Part shown: positions 59,630-64,000 of the stretch, piece by piece | How the letters are laid out: every line of letters starts with the position of its first letter | Position numbering within the stretch: the first letter of the stretch is position 1 | Source of the DNA: Calycina herbarum | Lineage: Eukaryota; Ascomycota; Leotiomycetes; Helotiales; Pezizellaceae | Assembly: GCA_001414485.1 (NCBI GenBank) | Contig: LLEY01000020.1 | Location: 512,733-576,732, forward strand | Direction of reading: 5' to 3' | DNA length: 64,000 nucleotides | Position numbers and translations under genes: made by a program | Notes under the pieces: generated by a model | Database searches by the model: none | What the model was told of the DNA's origin: nothing | Seen by the model: only the letters and a program-made list of their open reading frames with translations

Positions 59630-61217
59630 ATGCCCCACAAGGTTGCGCCGTTTGCCTTTTTTCGATCCCTCTCGTCAAATATTCCAGAGGTACAGGTACA
59701 AGAGGCCAAGAAGCCCCAGAGGCGACTTTCAAACTCCCAGTCAATACGCCCCTCCATTTCCGATCGCACTCCTTCCTCTTCAAATTCCTCCTTACTTTCG
59801 AATCGAAGCGTCAAGATGTCTGAGTCTCGCAGGGATGGTGTCGCACACAAGCGACTCTCCTTCCCTCGCATGCACTCTCCCAAGACCAGCAACAGAACCT
59901 CCCTACAAAACCATCACGCCAGATTGAATGCGGTCATCGAATCGCCACCTCTAGTTTTCTATGGCCCTGCTGCATCAAGTACCGGTGCCCTCCTCTCGGG
60001 TATGCTTAAATTAGACATCGACGAGGATTTCATGGCTATTGAGTCATTCAAGATGGTATTGGAGTTGCAAGTGGGACGAAAGAAGCCATTCCATGCGCAC
60101 TGTCAAGAATGCCTGCACCAAGAGACCGAGCTCACCTCCTGGAATTTTCTCCAAGGTCCGGCAACACTGAAGCGAGGTAAGACAATCTCGGCAGCTTCTG
60201 ATATCATCAGTATACTAATCCCTTATAGGCGAGCATGACTTCCCATGGAGTTTTCTCCTCCCAGGACACCTTCCCGCCACCACGAAAGCCGCCCTCTCTA
60301 CTATCGATTATGTCTTGAAGGCTGTGATGGTACCCAAGACTGGAGAGTCCCTCATATTATCTCGCCAACTCGACGTTAAGCGTGCGATTTACCCCTCACC
60401 TGAACCCCGCCATAGCATCCGAATATTCCCTCCAACCAACCTTACCGCAAAATGCCACCTACCGAACGTCATCCACCCCATTGGCGAATCTACCATGGCG
60501 ATGAAGATGGATGGAGTTGTGAAGCGAAATGAAGACACAAAGTCGCAGACACAATGGAAATTGAAGCGTGTGACATGGCGTTTGGACGAAACACAAAAGG
60601 AGATTTCACCAGCATGTACGAAGCATGCTTTGAAGGCTGGCGCTGCCGAGGGAGCAAAGAAGGGTGTCCCGCATCAAGATACACGGACAATTGGCTCCAA
60701 CGAACTCAAGTCAGGTTGGAAGGCAGATTACACTTCAACAGATGGAGAAATTGAGCTCGAGTTTCCATTTGGTATCCGACCAGACGCACACCCAGTCTGC
60801 GACATGAAGACCGAAGATGGAACTGAGGTATCACATGTCTTGGTGGTTGAGATGATTGTTGCTGAGGAATTGGCACCTCTAAAGAAGCCCAATCAGACCA
60901 CCCCAACTGGTGCAGCTCGGGTTCTTAGAATGCATTTCAATATTACAGTTACAGAGAGAGCAGGAATGGGCATCTCATGGGATGAGGAGTCTCCACCTCT
61001 CTACGAAAACGTTCCAGTAAGCCCGCCTGCATACGCAAACACGGAGCTATACAACGGCGAGCCAATCCCCGATTACGATGACTTGCTTCCGCTCGATTCG
61101 CTATCCCTTGAACATTCGCCAGCTGTCTCCCGCCATAACGGCGAGGGTTCTTCTGCAAGAACCGGATCACGTCCAGCATCAAGTCATGTCTCAAGACCTA
61201 CATCTTCTAGATCTTAA
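59630..61217 (+). CDS. Arrestin-like (Art1/LDB19-type) ubiquitin-ligase adaptor
   Basis: Exons 59630-60176 and 60229-61217 (52-nt intron, donor GTAAGA, acceptor TTATAG) give 511 aa. Arrestin-related proteins recruit Rsp5-type ubiquitin ligases to plasma-membrane transporters for endocytosis. The fold begins near 100 (LNAVIESPPLVFYGPAASST, GALLSGMLKLDI), with ESFKMVLELQVGRKKPF, the GEHDFPWSFLLPGHLPATTK strand rebuilt over the intron, and SIRIFPPTNLTAKCHLPNVI. The C-terminus carries PY-like proline motifs (ESPPLYENVP, SPPAYANTELY), candidate Rsp5 WW-domain sites, and a Ser-rich tail. The N-terminal 60 residues are disordered and the ATG at 59816 is an alternative start. Confidence 0.88.
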
Positions 61218-62401
61218 GCATTTCGTGTACCCACTTGGTATCTACCATAATTTTGGCTGGCTGCCTTTGGATACAACCCTTTTATTTTTGAGTAATTTTG
61301 TTTTTACGTTGATGAAAACTGGGAGGCATGAGCATGATTTTTCTACAGGGCAAACGGAACAGAACCCCGGTCGCATTTGGTGGATATACCCCTGATATAT
61401 ATATCAGATTGTTTTTGATTTCTGGATGGCGCAAAATTGGGGATGGGATTTTATTAAAAGGTTATCTGAAATCTCTTCTTTTGGGAAGCGTGGCGTTGTG
61501 GGAACTTTGTGGGCAAGTTCTGGGAATATTAGGCATCGCATTTATGTACATATACTCTGAGAGTATTCGTTTTGGAAAAGATCCAACGACGTATAAGCCT
61601 AATTGTAATTCCGATGAATTGTAAATCAGAAAAGCAATTCTTTGAAACATGCCTAAGCCTTCTTCAATTTGAGCCCGTTCGTTTTTTATTACATGGTGTT
61701 GAGAAGTCCAAAGTGCACCACTTGTAGAAGGGGTCGCTTTCTTGCTTTACTCTCAAATGCCCTGCCGTGGGGTACCTACTTCTCCCATCGCTCCTTCCCT
61801 CTGAAGTCCAGCATTGTGGACAAGAGAAAAACCACTTGCACTTTCCCTTCCATAATAGACCATTCTAGACGATTCTTAAAGTTTTCTTGCATTCCATCCC
61901 TGTCCACGGCACCTTCCCTCTGATATCCAGCAGCCTGGAAATGAAGATCACGACCGCTCGTTCCTTCCATTCTATAAGGCCGGATTGAACGGGGAGATTT
62001 TTGGAGTATGTGGGACGCTCCTTCCTGTGACGGGAAGGGAAGTAGAGAACTAATATGGCGTTGGGACCTTACTTGGAGTACCATCGCCCAAATTTTTGGA
62101 ATTCCTGTTGTGACTTGGGGCGCAACATTAGTTTTGCGGAGTGAGTTAAACTGGTTTTGTTTTGTAGGTTCTGGGTTTTGGTCGGAGACTCGCATTCAAG
62201 ACGCTTCCCACGGAGCATTGTCAACCACATCTCGGACCCTCCTCCCATTCCACCAAAAGGTTCTATACATCTTCCTCTTGTCTCCGAAAAAGCTCGCGAT
62301 CATACCTACTTTCGCCCTTGACCCGACATCTTTGCGACTTCACTTCCAACCAGGAGACATCTCAAACCCACCCTTACCTCTACCACCTTCAATCTTCGAT
62401 C
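61218..62401. other. Intergenic region, 1.2 kb
   Basis: No gene called. A partial duplication CCTTCCCTCTGA..TCCAGCA occurs at 61793 and 61911. The 139-codon minus-strand frame 62195-61776 spans both copies and is probably chance. Confidence 0.45.
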
Positions 62402-63367
62402 ATGGAGGTTATCGAACTCGACAAATGGGCCGAAGGTCTGCCAGGTAAGTTTCATCGCGACAAAACCGCGCTCTGCGTGTTTACTTTATGGCGCGACTAA
62501 CTTCTTGAAATAGGCTACTCGAGAGCAAATCCTATCATTGTGAACACATACGACCAATCCGACCTTCTCACCGAGTTTCCACTATTCAACAAATTCCCCA
62601 TCGAGATTAAGCTCAAAGTCTGGAAAGCAGCGTCCAACAACATCCCGCCACGGCTTGTGCGTATTGTTCGAAAGTTTCGTGGCAGCGCCATCCCCAATGT
62701 CCTCCAGGTTTGCTCAGCAAGCCGTTCTGAAGCAATGCTTCGCTACAAGAGGTTCGAACTTTCCCCGTGGCCAGGTCATCATACCGATCCAGCAATTCCT
62801 CCGCATCCCATTTACGCATTCTTCTACGATTGCGAAAGAGACATCCTTGATCTTTGTCTATCGGACATGTTCTTTCATGATCACCATACCCACTATCACT
62901 ATCGCCAAGGTGACCAGGAGAACAGACCTGTCTGGAACATCACCGGTCCTACGGATTTGGTCAGAAGGATTATGGTTTCTTCTTCTATTACAATTAGACC
63001 TTATTCTCAGGCATGTGGACTTGGTTTTTATATAATGATGAACAAGAGACTTGCTTCCCTCACAGTCGAAAAACTGCCTGAGCTGCTCATACCAATCAAT
63101 CCTTTTACAGCCCTACCTTCTGGCGACACGATTGCGCTACGCACGGTTCACGAGGTAGATCTAGAAGGAAAAGAAAAAGAGGACGATACTATTGCTGAGA
63201 CTCAGAGGTACATAGACGAAGCAAAAATATCTCTCACAAATATTGAGCTCAGGGGTATTGCTATGCGGCATGTACGCGCAATGCTAGCAGGTCGAGATGA
63301 GCAGAGGGAAAATGCGAATTTTTGGCAGGTATTAACGTTTGTGAGGTTTGTCGGAGGATTTGCTTGA
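62402..63367 (+). CDS. 2EXR-domain protein (copy 3)
   Basis: Exons 62402-62444 and 62514-63367 (69-nt intron, donor GTAAGT, acceptor AAATAG) give 298 aa. The 2EXR signature lies at about 35-55 (FPLFNKFPIEIKLKVWKAA), followed by VLQVCSASRSEAMLRYKRF and a paired-aromatic stretch DHHTHYHYRQ, with a charged helical end (EKEDDTIAETQRYIDE). Function of the family is unknown. The start is MEVIELDKWAEGLPG, since the open frame alone would begin inside the intron. It is intact, unlike copy 2. Confidence 0.82.
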
Positions 63368-64000
63368 GAGAAGTCTGATCGTTATCTACCTTGGACGAGC
63401 CTTTCTCTGGCACCCTTCCATTTTATTATTCGACCTGTTCTGGGATACATTTTAGATTGTCCTGGACTATTTTGGGTCAATTCTCTGTCTTGGGAATTAG
63501 GCATCCTTTGTTGGGCATCTTGGCGGCAGTAATGAAATATTGCTCGCAATCAAGCGGTACTGAGGAGAGTGGTTTCGCAGGAATAGTTGCCAGAAATTGT
63601 TAACAAGTTTCCTATTGCAGCCACCTCCTCGTGTTGACAAAATCATCAACAGCTCGGGTATTTAAATGGTTATTTGGAGTTAGGTTGAGCTGAATTAAGA
63701 CCAAAAATCAATATTTTTTCTCGTTCATATATATTCATCGTCACTCTTTCTTCTATAAACGTGACCGCGGTTAATCCAATTAGGAGCACCTATTAAGCCC
63801 CAGTCATTGATCATTTCAGTCTAGGGATACCTTAAATTTGCTATAAGTTGATTTCTATAACGTGGTTTATCATCGAGTCGCCTATATCATCGAGTCGCCC
63901 ACTAAAAATACATACAAAAAACGTCTGTGCAACCCTAGTAAAAATCTGTAATTCTTAATAAAAATTAATAAAATTAAAAAATCTACTTTATTACTATATA
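63368..64000. other. 3' flank and AT-rich window edge
   Basis: A tandem ATCATCGAGTC[GCC] pair occurs at about 63870-63900. The last 100 bp are strongly AT-rich and may be the edge of an old mutated repeat outside the window. Confidence 0.45.

Noticed and set aside
61776..62195. 139-codon minus-strand frame with ATG
   Set aside because: It spans a local duplication, has no domain, and lies in the spacer upstream of a 2EXR gene.

Overview
The window is nuclear DNA of a filamentous ascomycete, most likely a leotiomycete-type fungus (inference). The evidence is spliceosomal introns with GTRNGT donors and CTAAC-like branch sites, a fungal protein set (fused Nup98-96, PCL-type cyclin, 2EXR-domain proteins, FMC1), long intergenic spaces, and TGG-to-TAG changes in a transposon remnant of the kind left by repeat-induced point mutation (RIP).

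Left end (1-3.0 kb): a degraded coding stretch, then an orphan piece of 18S rDNA carrying a 297-nt group I intron, then a TA-flanked inverted-repeat element that was itself entered by a decayed hAT transposon with a visible 8-bp target duplication. From 3.3 to 23.5 kb is a housekeeping block: NUP98-96 (-), centrin/CDC31 (+), epsin (-), a mitochondrial EngB-type GTPase (-) sharing a 177-bp promoter with FMC1 (+), and a 1257-aa fungal protein of unknown function (+).

From 23.5 to 41.7 kb genes are sparse. There are two short TIR elements, a minimal kinase-like gene, a PCL-type cyclin preceded by a 2.2-kb stretch without a single sense-strand ATG, a fragmented coding region at 34.2-35.3 kb whose exons are separated by similar C/T-rich segments, and a secreted FAD oxidoreductase. 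From 41.8 to 48.7 kb are an NDUFAF6-type complex I assembly factor divergent from RAD5, then a 2EXR gene. From 49 kb to the end are a small secreted cysteine-rich protein assembled here by hand, a SET-domain protein with a hexapeptide repeat, a broken 2EXR gene, an arrestin-like protein and an intact 2EXR gene, with AT-rich, repeat-bearing spacers between them.

The genes do not form a metabolic cluster or operon. Functional links are only local: two divergent promoters, one of them joining two mitochondrial genes, and three 2EXR paralogues within 16 kb. Exon structures below were derived by reading splice signals and frame by eye. Where coordinates are given for several exons, the summed lengths are in frame.
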